A stretch of DNA of 64,000 nucleotides from Adiantum capillus-veneris. Its lineage: Eukaryota; Streptophyta; Polypodiopsida; Polypodiales; Pteridaceae. The stretch lies in assembly GCA_014529385.2 (NCBI GenBank), contig CM043948.1, forward strand, positions 79,117,291 to 79,181,290, given 5' to 3'. Positions 23,433-33,960 of the stretch are shown piece by piece. The notes below the pieces were generated by a model. That model had not been told where the DNA came from. It did no database searches and saw only the letters and a program-made list of their open reading frames with translations. The translations under genes and the position numbers were made by a program. How positions within the stretch are numbered: position 1 is the first letter of the stretch; each line of letters begins with the position of its first letter.

Positions 23433-26308
23433 GAGGATATCTAACTTGGTCTCATACTCTCCCATGTAGGACGGTAGTGTTCTTAGTGAATGGGGTTGAC
23501 TATCCATAGATTGTACAGATCCTTTGTCGCCCCAATACGATCGCACGTCTAGATTCATTTGAGATCCAGTCTCAAATTCCTCTATTGGTGGTAGAAACAC
23601 TCCTCGTTCATCACCAGTCTTGTCTACTCGTCTTCTTAGGTCATCGGCTTCATTGGCCTCTCTAACTTGTTTCCACAATTCGTCAAGACCATCTATCTCT
23701 TTACAATCCTCAGGTATAGCTTGGTGAAATCCCTCGAAAGAGTTATCCGTGGTATTCAGTACTATCCTTCGTTCTAATGCTGGGTCTTTGAGGTTTGGTA
23801 TGTGTTCATGACTAGAATCTGGCTCTTTTAGTTCCTGGTTTGGTGGGATTACTTGTGTAGGCAAGACACGAATCACATCCTCAGGTTTTGAAACTGGTGG
23901 TTCTAGTAAAGCTTGGGCTGTTTGAATAATTTTCTGGCACATTTCAAACCTTTGCTTTTCTAGTTTCGCATAGGGATATGTCATCCACCTGTGTTCTTGG
24001 GTTTTGGTTGTTTTTGAGCCTCACATCATAGGCTTTCAAGTGGGCATCTAATGTCTCATTAACCTTCTCTGCCAACACAGATCCTCTTGAACTAGCACTT
24101 CTCAGTTTCTCATCCGTGGATTGTTCTTCTAGAGGTTTAACCATCTGTGTAAGAGAAGGTGCCTCCTTTTCCTCATGTCATTTTATCTTCTCCTCAGCTT
24201 CGGTAAGCTTCTCAGCTAGGGATTTTTGCTCTCATTCCCTGCGTGCTTTCATCCTAGTCTTTCTAGCTTTCCAACTTTTTCGTTTGCTCTTGGTTTTCTG
24301 ACTAGGTGCATCTATCTTTGCTCCATCATCTTTCTTTGGACTCATGTCACTTTCCGTGTTCTTTGTCTCTGGATTCTCATCAGCTTTCTTTTGAGCTTGT
24401 GCTCTCGTAACTACTTGAACTAGTACAACATTTTCATTTTCTGAGCTACTAGGGAGCTGAACAATCCCTAATACATTTGTCGTGATTTTCCTGATTTGGT
24501 TTGGGTTTTTCGGGCAATCGGGAATCAAGTGAGTGATGCCACACTCAAGACAATAGGCATTTACTTCAGTGAGGACATTGTTTGACCAAGTGGTTGTCAC
24601 GACTTTTGTGACAATCTGTCTCAGGTTGAGGAGATTCTTTTAGCATTTCCTCTTGGCTATAAGCAAGCTTTGACCTAGATAAGTCACTATTTGCAATGAA
24701 TCGCAATGTCCTTTCGTCCATTTCATACCTTCTTTCTTTTGACTGAAACCCAGGACGTGGAGGTTGTACCGGCCTCACCACTCCATGTGTTTCTCTCACA
24801 TTTTGTTGCTCCGAAGGTTAGTACTCACTTTGGTTGCTATACCACATTGTAGCTGGTACTGGCGTTGGTTTATTTGATGCTTCCATCATTGGCATGTATG
24901 TCATGTCTACCCGCATTCTACCACCTGGCAGCGGAGGTTGTTGTCCTAAGACAAGCTGTGGCCTTAAAAATCCTACTGGTCATGGTGCATTCCCCGTAAT
25001 GTATCTAGGTGGAGTAGGTGCTTCTGGAACAGGTTGTACATACCTCTCCCTAGCATTTTCCATGCTATAATAGCACTCTTCCCCCATATGGTTCGTCCAT
25101 TTTCTCTCAATTTCACACCACTTCAGCTCTCCCGAATCAGACCTTACAAGAGGAATCAACCTCCTGACCAAGTTGTCGATAAGCTTTTCTTGATCAATGG
25201 GTGCCGTTGGCTTGGCAATTGACTCACTTATCTGTGAAACACTGTGCTGAGAGGATGTGTCATCTCCTTCACTCTTTAAGTCCTTTTCTTTGTATGCCTC
25301 ACAGTTATCCACTAGATAAAGAGCTTCTTTGATCAACTCGTTTAGCGTCATCCTCCTTATCATATGTAGATCCTTTTGAAAGTCTGCATGTCTCATTCTC
25401 TGGATAAAGATCAGCATCAGTCATGCTTGCGTAGGTAATTCCGCTCTCAGACAAAGCTTAACATATCTCTTGAGCCGTAATGATGCTTTGCGTACTTATT
25501 AATCCTCTTTCTGTTTGAATCTATGGATTTGCGAGACCGTGTTGTGAGCAATGCCTTTTGGCGAGAATTCTTCAATAAACTCCTCAAACAACTCATCTAG
25601 GGTCTCAAAATCCCATTTTTCCACCGAGTCGAACCATGTAGCTGCATCATCTTTTAGAGTCAATCCAAATCCCGCAAAATGTGTCGCAAAATCTGAAACT
25701 TCCTCTACTCTAATCACTCTTCTAAAAGCCGTTACGTGATCTCTCGGATCTTTATCTCCGGAGTATTTTTTGTTTACCCATTTCTGGACTTGGGATGGTC
25801 TAACTCGTAGATTGTCTACGAGTCTAACCAGAGACTCTCCCAATCTTTCTCTCGTTATCGCTCTTGAGGGGAATCCTGGTGGCTCTCTTCTTGGAATTCC
25901 TATAGGAATTCTTCTGTTTGGTGGAGGCATTTGTGGTCCTTCATTGACCAAATATCCACCTCTTTCTAGTACAGTCTGTGGATTTGTGCTTTCTACAACT
26001 CAGTATTCTCGTCCATACTTGTCGACAACTATAGATCTCCATTGACAGTCGACTCCGTATGTGTAGACATATAAGAGCTTGTAATACGTTATCTCTTCTA
26101 GGTATGGATCTGAGCACCTATAAAGATTGACCTCATTGTCGTCAATGTATCTATATAGTCCTTCAATCTCATGACCAATCATCCAAACTCTCTCAACAAG
26201 ATGTATCTTTATCAATTGCAAGTTTGGAAGATCCATTGTGGGAGGATATTCCTCTATCGTCGGGATCTCCAAGCTTGTGTAAGGTGCGTTTGAATCTAGG
26301 GTAGACAT
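23382..26308 (-). pseudogene. ElemE gag, long and interrupted
   Basis: About 975 codons from ATG at 26308 (complement), largely one frame with stops. The first part to TGA at 26002-26000 has no known motif. The gag domain lies at about 25951-25500 (ATWFDSVEKWDFETLDELFE and FIEEFSPKG), ended by a TAA at 25501-25499. The frame continues to about 24980 and 24799-24566. Two knuckles follow: CHKSRDNHLVKQC (second Cys replaced by Ser) and, after a frameshift, CLECGITHLIPDC near 24550-24510. The C-terminal 250 residues are charged and rich in Glu/Lys, probably coiled coil, with one more frameshift near 23980. The last residues are encoded by the LTR stump, so the present end is an artefact of the deletion. 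Confidence 0.75.
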
Positions 26309-27095
26309 GATTTCTGGGCTTAAGAGCTTTTGCTTGGTTCAAGTAGACTTAGTCCACTTTGTTCAAGTTCTTTGGTTAGGGAAAGTCGAAACTATGTCCA
26401 AAACCGCAACCGTTTCGTTACAATTCTCGCAAATTGTCGCTTTCAGACACCCCTAACTTGCGGATGAATTTTGAGGCCTCAAAGAACGTTTTTTTTCAAA
26501 ATTGAACTAAATGGTTGCCGTTGGCATCATTTAGTTCATGTTTTGCTCTAAGATCTATAGAGCCGGTCTTCGGCTACGTTTTGATATAAAAACTTTTTCG
26601 ATCCGATACCGTTTGTGAAAGTTATGGCCAAAACAGTGAAATGCAGTTTAGAATGGTCAAAATGAGTCCAAATTCAATTTCAAAAGAAGATTTGGGATCT
26701 CTGTGACACTGCGAACACTTCTGTATGGTCAAAATTTCAGTTGGACCCTAAAACTGGCCTAGAGACATCCTACGCATAGGATGTCTATATGCTCAGAATT
26801 TAACAAAATTTGGTCCAGAGACTCCCCTTAAGTCCAGCAACACAATGGTATGCTCAGAATCTCATTTGGACCTAAAAATGGCCTTGCGACATCCTACGTG
26901 TAGGATGTCTTTTTGCTCAAAATGACTTGAAATTTTGACCCCAGCTTCTCCTTGATGTGCTAATCACAGTGGTGTGCTCATAGGTTGGTTTGGAGTCCTA
27001 AATCAAGTTGGAGGCATCCTACACGTAGGATGTCTAACTGCTTAGATTTTGTCCAAACTCGATCCCAAGATTCTCCTAGTGCTCAGCAACCCAAT
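26309..27095 (-). other. ElemE leader, part nearest gag
   Basis: Non-coding leader just upstream of gag. From 26763 it contains three palindrome units 125 bp apart. The rest (26309-26760) has no repeat or coding signal that I can see. Copia-2 enters at 27096. Confidence 0.7.
26763..27035. repeat. Palindrome array, units 1-3
   Basis: Three copies at 26763-26786, 26888-26910 and 27013-27035, starting exactly 125 bp apart. Consensus is a 10-bp arm AGACATCCTA, a CGCG centre and the arm TAGGATGTCT. The sequence between palindromes is also related (TTTGCTCA, CTCCTT, ATGGTATGCTCAGA), so these are tandem 125-bp monomers. Confidence 0.9.
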
Positions 27096-27285
27096 TGAAG
27101 GGGATCGGGGAGCACCACAGACAAAGAGTGAGCGAGAGAGAGGGAGACACACGACACGATGTGGGTGGGGAGACTCAAAAGAGTGAGCAGCCCCCTATAC
27201 ACTTATGCTATGTATAAGGTATACAAGTCAGTGGGCGCCCAGAATCTGGGCGGCCGGGCAAGGCACAGATGCCTATACCCCAACA
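27096..27285 (-). repeat. Copia-2 3' LTR
   Basis: 190 bp, plus-strand reading TGAAGGGGATC...CCCCAACA, matching 30664-30843 with an insertion of about 10 bp near 27126 and a few substitutions. A purine tract on the minus strand (27286-27300, AAGTGGGAGGTTG) precedes it. Confidence 0.95.
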
Positions 27286-27364
27286 ACCTCCCACTTAAAG
27301 GCGACTGTGCCTTTAAGCAAGGGAACCTAGTCTAAAGACTACAAAAGGCGAGAGAAAATCGCTC

Positions 27365-27715
27365 TCAACCGATGCCCACTGGCTGGCTGTGATCGTGTGC
27401 ATCCGGCTGTCCTACTCCCATGTAAGTCCATACACCACCAGACATACCACACACGTACTGCAAGTATGTACGCAATACCTGCATATCTCCCTCGTGCACT
27501 ATGCCATCATCAGTCAACAAACGACTGACAACCCCAACTGCAAATGATCCCACTGCAACTGCGATATCTGGTCTCAAGATCAACATCTCATACATGAGAC
27601 CACCGAATGCCGATGCAATGCTAGCGGGCCCTGCTAGCTCCACGAAGCATGCATCAACATATATATCCCTGGCAATAGGCATCTCTGACAGACAAGGCGT
27701 GTCAGCCACATGCAT
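27365..27715 (-). pseudogene. Copia-2 RT/RNase H junction remnant
   Basis: Minus-strand open stretch containing FGGLMYEMLILRPDIAVAVG and VVSRLL, the conserved block that links RT to RNase H in Copia polyproteins (usual form GSLMY...TRPDI..AV...SR). Nothing of the catalytic RT or of RNase H proper surrounds it. It is in a different frame from the upstream gag-protease. Confidence 0.75.
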
Positions 27716-27771
27716 CTCCTGACTGTCCGCAAAAGACGCATCAACCTGTCGGCAACCTCAGAGCAAACTAG

Positions 27772-29217
27772 CTACTCTAGGTGTCTGCTGGAAGACATAT
27801 CCTGCACAACTATATCCCCATGCTCACTGTCGAGCATAGAAAGGAATGACTGCATAATTGCTGACATCTCAGTCTCCTCTGCAATCATCCACTGTAAACA
27901 TGACCACTCAATCTGTTGTGACTCACTAGAGCTCTCATGCTCTAACTCCGTATGCATAGACTCTTGCACAACGTCCTCCTGTCGTGACTCACTAGAGCAA
28001 GACCGCTCTACCTCTCTATCCTGCATAGAAGTATCTCGTACAACTGACTCTGTGCTTTGCTCAGCCACTAGCAAAGCATGCATGTCTGACTCTGTCACCT
28101 CTCTGTGTGACTGCTCAAGCCGTGCCCCAACTGTGTGCACAACGAGCTCACTACTGTGCACTCCTTGAAAAGCATCCTGCACCCCGTGAGCAAAAGAGAC
28201 TCGCTTGCACTCTCGCTCTCTACCTGGCTACATGATCACAGAGACAACACCATCTCTCTCATGATCCACATGCAATGGGTAACCTGTACCACTCTTGGAA
28301 CCTCTCGCAATCACTAGCGAACCCAAATGCATCACAAAAGATCGCTCAAGCAGCGATACCCGACATCCACTATCCCATAACTGTCTGACTGAGATCAAAT
28401 CCCGTCTCAGATCTGGCACATAACGCACATGACGCAGGGTAAATCTCATACCACTAGGCAAGGACAAACATATGTCTCCTGCACCCTAAATGTCATACAC
28501 AACACCATCAACCATGTGCACACAACCAAGTCTCCCACTAGAAAACGTGCTAAACCACTCACGATGCGACGTGAAATGGAAAGTAGCATCTGAATCTAGT
28601 AACCAATGTGAAGACAATGTGCAATCCGATATGCAATCTGTAGACATAAGATCTTCTGAAGACAAGCTAGATGTAAATGTGACATCGCCATCACAAGCAT
28701 ACTCAGTAACCACCGTATTGATCTCACTAGCATCTGTCATGCCCAAATCTGCATCACACATCTGTCGCCTCTGTTGTCTCAAATGCCTGAAACATCGACG
28801 CCTAATGTGCCCTCTATGTCCACAATGCCAACATGTCAAGTCTCTATGCCGTCGAGACTTGCGTGTGGGACCAATCTCTCCCATGGACATAGAAGTGGGA
28901 CTAGACTTCCCTGTAGACATGGATGTCGCATACATAGTATGTAAACTCTGCCATAAAGCATGAGTTGTAGTCTCCCTCGAGACCTGCTAGTCAACAGACT
29001 CAACTAGATGCAAACGAATCGTAGACATTGCTAGCTCATCAAGATCCTGCCAATCATCATCACGCATAGACTTGGGCTTCGCCGATAAACCACGCAAGGG
29101 TTTATCCTGCCCCAAATCTGCGAATGCAACAAGCATATGCTCCTTCCAAGCAACAAAATCTGCACCATCAAACTATGTCAGACCATAACGTTGGAAGTCA
29201 AATGAAAAATCAGCCAT
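27772..29217 (-). pseudogene. Copia-2 gag-protease with four amber stops and Ser/Glu-rich tail
   Basis: One frame from ATG at 29217 (MADFSFDFQRYGL) to 27772. Four stops interrupt it, all TAG: 29175-29173, 28989-28987, 28488-28486 and 28230-28228. Gag contains FDGADFVAWKEHMLVAF; the knuckle is CWHCGHRGHIRRRC near 28830; the protease site reads LLDSDATFHF near 28560, with Asp where the catalytic Gly of DSG is expected. After the protease the chain has a Ser/Glu-rich segment (28182-27772) with repeated SSES/SMQ words and no integrase motif. The tail may be the linker normally found between integrase and RT, brought up by the deletion. Confidence 0.85.
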
Positions 29218-30649
29218 AATGCTCACAAAAGAGCAACCAACAATGAGTAGCAAATGTCAACCAAATCAACCCTAAACTGGCTCGAATCGCATCAACAAAA
29301 GTCTGCAAAATATGGCTCAAAACCTGATGCAAAGTTGCACCAATAACCGTGCAAAACCTTGCACAAAATCACAAGTCAATATGACTTAATCGCGCATAAA
29401 TATCTAACAAAATTTTGGCAGAGTCTCCTTTGTAACTGGAGCAAAATCTCAACAGTAAACCTCAAAGAGACAATAATATATGCCACAATGGCCAATCCGG
29501 GAATAAACTCGACCGGAATCACCTCACAAAGTCATACATATGAGCATACCCGCTCTTGCCGGAGTACCACTCAACGGCACCTCAAATGACATACATGTGA
29601 GTGATGATTGCTGCCAAAATACCTTTCAATCGATGTCCAAATGTCTGCCAGATAACTATAGCAACATTTCGCAAAACCTTGCAAGATTTGTCGCTATGCG
29701 CAATGCGAAATACGGCACACAAGGGCATACACAAGTGACTCCAAACTCCAACCAAATGATGACTGAAAATCACCTGTCAAAGTGGGAGTAAACTCAACCA
29801 CTAAACTGTCAAAGAGCAACCTACGGATATGTAGAAGCTATGGCGAGAACATGGATAAAATCCAACAGAGTTTCTTCTATAAATTGAGCCAAATCTCAAA
29901 TAATCTCAGCCATAAACAAATACACAAATCCATATATGGCATACATAAACTGCCAAGACCATGGCAACATAGCTCACTCTCGCATGAGTGGCTCTCTGGA
30001 CAAATGCATATCCAAAAACCTGTGTACACCTATGAATTTGTTGGTTGCTGCAAAAAATACTCCGTGTGTGTGAGATATACCAAAAACAGTGTTTTTGGGA
30101 CCCGAAAGTGCACAAATAAACCTGCTGTTGTACCTACTGTAATTCAAAGCATAATTTCAGCAAATAGACATCACCATCGCGTCCAGAGCGTGCCAAAACC
30201 CTGACCTAGACTCCTGGATCATGTAGATCTGACTCTGTATGACGGAGCTACGCAAAAAACTGCGTTTTAGAGCCCGAAAATGGCAAAAACGAGTTGCACA
30301 CAGTCTTGAACCTGCTCCTGCTCCACTCTGCGTGATGCAATGTCCTCTCAATGCAAGCTTCAACGCAAGAGCTCTGCCACAACAGCATCCAAGCACTCGA
30401 ATGTCAAGCTCTCCTCCGCCGAGCACTTCTCTAACGAGCTCCAATGAGCTCAAAAGCTCCTCTCACCAAGGAAGCCGCAACCGCCTCCTCGACCAAGCTT
30501 GACCACACCAAGCTCCTAAGCTCCAAAGACAATGCTCCTCAAGCTAAAATCGCTCTACGTGAAACTCCGCGATCGAACTCAACCGTCGAGAGCGAGCGAG
30601 CTATGGCCTCGATGCTCTCAAAGCCGTCGTGCTCTCCGCGGTCACCATA
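29218..30649 (-). other. Copia-2 leader
   Basis: About 1.4 kb between the primer site and gag. The word GCAAAACCTTGCA occurs twice (near 29352 and 29672). No coding motif is seen on either strand. Confidence 0.7.
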
Positions 30650-30660
30650 GCTCTGATACA
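30650..30660 (-). other. Copia-2 primer-binding site
   Basis: Minus-strand TGTATCAGAGC beside the 5' LTR, the tRNA-iMet complement with one change (TGGTATCAGAGC expected). Confidence 0.85.
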
Positions 30661-30663
30661 AAT

Positions 30664-30843
30664 TGAAGGGGATCGGGGAGCACCACATACGAAGAGAGAG
30701 GGAGACACACGACACGATGTGGGTGGGGAGACTCAAAAGAGTGAGCATCCCCCTATACACTTATGCTATGTATAAGGTATACAAGTCAGTGGACGCCCAG
30801 ACTCTGGGCGGCCGAGCAAGGCACAAACGCCTAAACCCCAACA
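30664..30843 (-). repeat. Copia-2 5' LTR
   Basis: 180 bp, matching 27096-27285 except for a short deletion and several substitutions. It is followed on the plus strand by the CCAAT target duplication. Confidence 0.95.
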
Positions 30844-30910
30844 CCAATGGTATACTCAAAATTGAATTTGGATGCCAATAGGTCAAGATTTGGGCTGCAT
30901 AAGCTTCTAG

Positions 30911-31949
30911 TACACTCCAAGAGTAGGATGTCTGACAATTCTTGTCTTTGCTTGGTAAATACGCCAAACAAGGTCCAAATTCACTTTTGAAAAAAGATCA
31001 CAATCCTTGAGACACTTAGAACCTCCCTATATGGATACATTAGAATTTTGACCACTTTATGACCCTAGAGACATCCTACGCGTAGGATGTCTTTTTTCTC
31101 TGTTTCAGCTCAAACTTGCACTGTAGCTTCGCCTTGATGTGCTAAACTCACAGCAACTATTTTTACTTTTTGATTCTGACACCTATAGGTTGGTCAAATG
31201 ATCAAGAATCTGTTCCAAAAGCTTGATGTCTGTTCTGATGAATTCCCCAGTCAAATCAACTCCAAATTGGACCAAATTTGCCTAGGAGGCTTATCTAAGG
31301 CTATATGACAACATGTTATGTCCACAGGAGAATTTTGGTCTCAGAATCATGCAGTAGACATCCTACGCGTAGGATGTCTTTTTGCTCAAAATGAACCCAA
31401 ATTTGAACCACAGACTCTCCTTAAGGTGCTGATCACTATGGTATGCTCAGAATTTTGTTTAGAGTCCAAAATCACACAAAAGACATCCTACGCATAGGAT
31501 GTCTTTTTGGCCTTTTTGACCCCAAACTTGTCCCACAGCTTCCCCTTGATGTCAGTAACCCAATGGTATGCTTAGATTTTGGTTTGGATTTCAAAAGTCC
31601 CAAATTTTAGTTGTTCTTGCCTTTTTTTCAGTCAAAAGTGCTAAAGTCTGCTTTGAACCCAATTTTCTCACCCAAATGAGGTGAAACCTCTTACAGTCAC
31701 TCAATATATCATTCAAGACATGTTCATGCAGCCATATTATGGTTTTGGTCTCAAAATAATGCTTTGGCACAAATTGGGTAGGATGCCTGGCAATTTCAAT
31801 CTATCTGGCCTTATCATGTCAAGATATGGTCAAATTTCCACTTTCCAGGTGAAAATAGGGTAAAACCTACCTTCCTAACACACTGGTCAACTCAGAATTT
31901 CAAAATTTCCACCAGATCACCCTGTAGCCATCCTACGCGTAGGATGTCT
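30911..31949. repeat. Palindrome array, units 4-8
   Basis: Units at 30911-30933 (left arm decayed), 31069-31092 (perfect), 31356-31379 (perfect), 31481-31504 (centre CGCA) and 31926-31949 (one arm mismatch). The 31356 to 31481 spacing is again 125 bp; others are larger and irregular, suggesting loss or decay of units. The last palindrome ends two bases before the GypF LTR. Confidence 0.9.
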
Positions 31950-31951
31950 TT

Positions 31952-33543
31952 TGTCATAATAATCAATATCTAATTCTCCTAAATGATTTTCTCATATTAA
32001 ACTGATCATTTAATGTGGGGAAGTGCCAAGGGAGAAAAAGCTAGAATATTGGTTAAGTTAGCAGACCGGCCACAGCAGGGATCCAAAGGAGGGAAAATAG
32101 GGATCCAAAGGGGGGGCCATCTGCAAAAGAGCCATGTGAAACAACGGGCTAAAAAGACCCTAAGGTTCAGCCCATTAAGACTTCCAAAATGCTAAGGTTC
32201 CAAAATTCAAAGGTTGTGTCCAAAGGTCAACCTTAGGGAAAATTGGATGCTTAGTGTGTGCCCAAAAAGTCTTTCTACATCCCTACATGGGAGGGGGCGA
32301 GCCCCAAAGCTAGGGGATGAGAGAGAAAGCCACACACACACACACAGGCTCCCTTTACACAAAGGGAATGAGGGACACATGTCAGCTCCCTAGGCCAGAT
32401 GCCCACAAGGTATGCCCAATTCCTATTGGAAGACCCTTGAAGTGGACCAATGAGAATTAGGCTAGAGTAAATCTAGTTTAATTAATTTAAAAACATTTAA
32501 TAAAAGAAACCAATAAGAATTAAGTGTCCTAGAAGACTATTGGGCAGTCTCCCAAGGGGTCCAATGAGCATTCAGGAGCCCCATGGCTTGCCTGATTCCT
32601 ATTGGCCAGGAGGCAAAGGGGTCCAATGAGAGTTTAGTTTAATTATTTAATTATCTAAAGCTCTCACAAAAGGGGAAAGGGGGACACATGTAAGAAGGCT
32701 ATCACTTATGCTGCTTAATCCCTATTGGCTTGACCTGGGGAGGTCCAATGAGGCAAAAGCCAGACTAACTTAGCAGCTAGGGCTCGCCCAAGAGAGAGAG
32801 GGGGCTGATTTTTGCTTGGCATTGATACATCAACACTCTCACACTTGACCATGTGTGAAGGGAAAATACTCTATCTCCTCCCAAGCTTTAATGGAGAGCT
32901 CATCACCTACTCCAAGCTTGTGAGATAGAAGCCTACATCAACACTCTCTTGGCATGTGGATGCAAATCCAACCAAGAGCCAAGCTTCAATGCATGCTCAT
33001 CTTCTCTACCAAGCTAATTACTAAGCTAAGCTATGCTAATATGAGTGATTATGTGAGGAGATGTACTTCTTTCTCGTAAGATACTTCTTTTTCCTCTCAA
33101 TCTACTCTCATACCCTGCTAGCTCTCACCATCTTCGAAGGTGTGTGAGGTCTTGGGTCTGAGAACGGGGATAATTCAAGTTGTGTTTGATTAAGTGTTTT
33201 GCTTGGTGTATGAAGCTTCCATCTTCATTGCACTAGCTCGTCTTGAAGGAACACAAAGAATTGTATTGTACAATGTCTCTCTTGATGGGAGAAACCATAA
33301 TACAAAGCCTTTTGGAGGGGGGACCGGCTCCATGCAAATCCGGTCCTCAACTGTTGTCAATAGCTTAATTGCTCTCTCTTTTGAAAGTATTGTCGATGCT
33401 ATCTAACTAGGTGTTATGCTTTTTGTTGCTCTCTCCACCCAAGCACTCTTGTAATTCTCATTAGGAATCAACTCTAATGAAATGCTCACTATGTTCATGC
33501 TAATTTCCGCTACACATAAGATTTTAGGCCATTAAATGTTACA
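31952..33543 (+). repeat. GypF 5' LTR
   Basis: 1592 bp from TGTCATAATAATC to AAATGTTACA. It includes several CCTATTGG/CCAATGAG words and an (AC)n run near 32335. It is nearly identical to 39838-41429; differences seen are at 32062 (C/T), in CACTTGA(C/A)CATG near 32848, and near 33488 (G/T). Confidence 0.95.
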
Positions 33544-33544
33544 T

Positions 33545-33556
33545 TGGTATCAGAGC
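33545..33556 (+). other. GypF primer-binding site (tRNA-iMet type)
   Basis: TGGTATCAGAGC one base after the 5' LTR. Confidence 0.95.
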
Positions 33557-33960
33557 TCAAGGTTTCTCTTTTCTTGCTCAAGAAGGGAGGTCCTCAAGCT
33601 AGCTACAAATGGTTGGAATTATTAATTGCCTGTGAGTAAGTAGAATAGGGATTTTTCAGCCTTGCAGTGCGCCTGCCTTTGTGCAGTTAACGGGGCATCA
33701 CCGTCGAGAGCTATGGTATTAATAGTGGAGTCCTACGGGGCTTGCCTACGGCTTAACCACTATTGAGCTATTAGAAGCTTGACAGGAGCCGGTGCTGTTT
33801 TGGTGTCGAAAGACCCTCTCTTCTATTCCTTGCAATTAATGGTATTCGAGCCGCGGGTACAGTAGCTTGAGTGCTTTTTCTAAAGGGGTAAAGAGGAGTA
33901 GCAACTAGGGCTTGAAGTGCCAAAGTACACCTAAAAAGTTTACACCTAAAAGTTGTTAGA

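Larger units (their letters stand above)
27096..30843 (-). mobile_element. Copia-2: internally deleted minus-strand Copia element
   Basis: 3748-bp element in the ElemE leader with perfect CCAAT duplications (27091-27095, 30844-30848). The right LTR (30664-30843) is the 5' LTR; the left LTR (27096-27285) is the 3' LTR. Gag and protease are present, then most of integrase and RT is missing, and a short RT/RNase H junction remnant remains. It could move only with enzymes from another copy. Confidence 0.95.

Noticed and set aside
24116-26045. Plus-strand open frames across the ElemE gag region
   Set aside because: The minus strand holds the gag domain and the knuckles in one frame; plus-strand frames have no motif.
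28490-28963. Plus-strand open frame of 157 residues, and the one at 27710-28168
   Set aside because: They run antisense to the Copia-2 gag-protease frame, which carries the knuckle and protease motifs.
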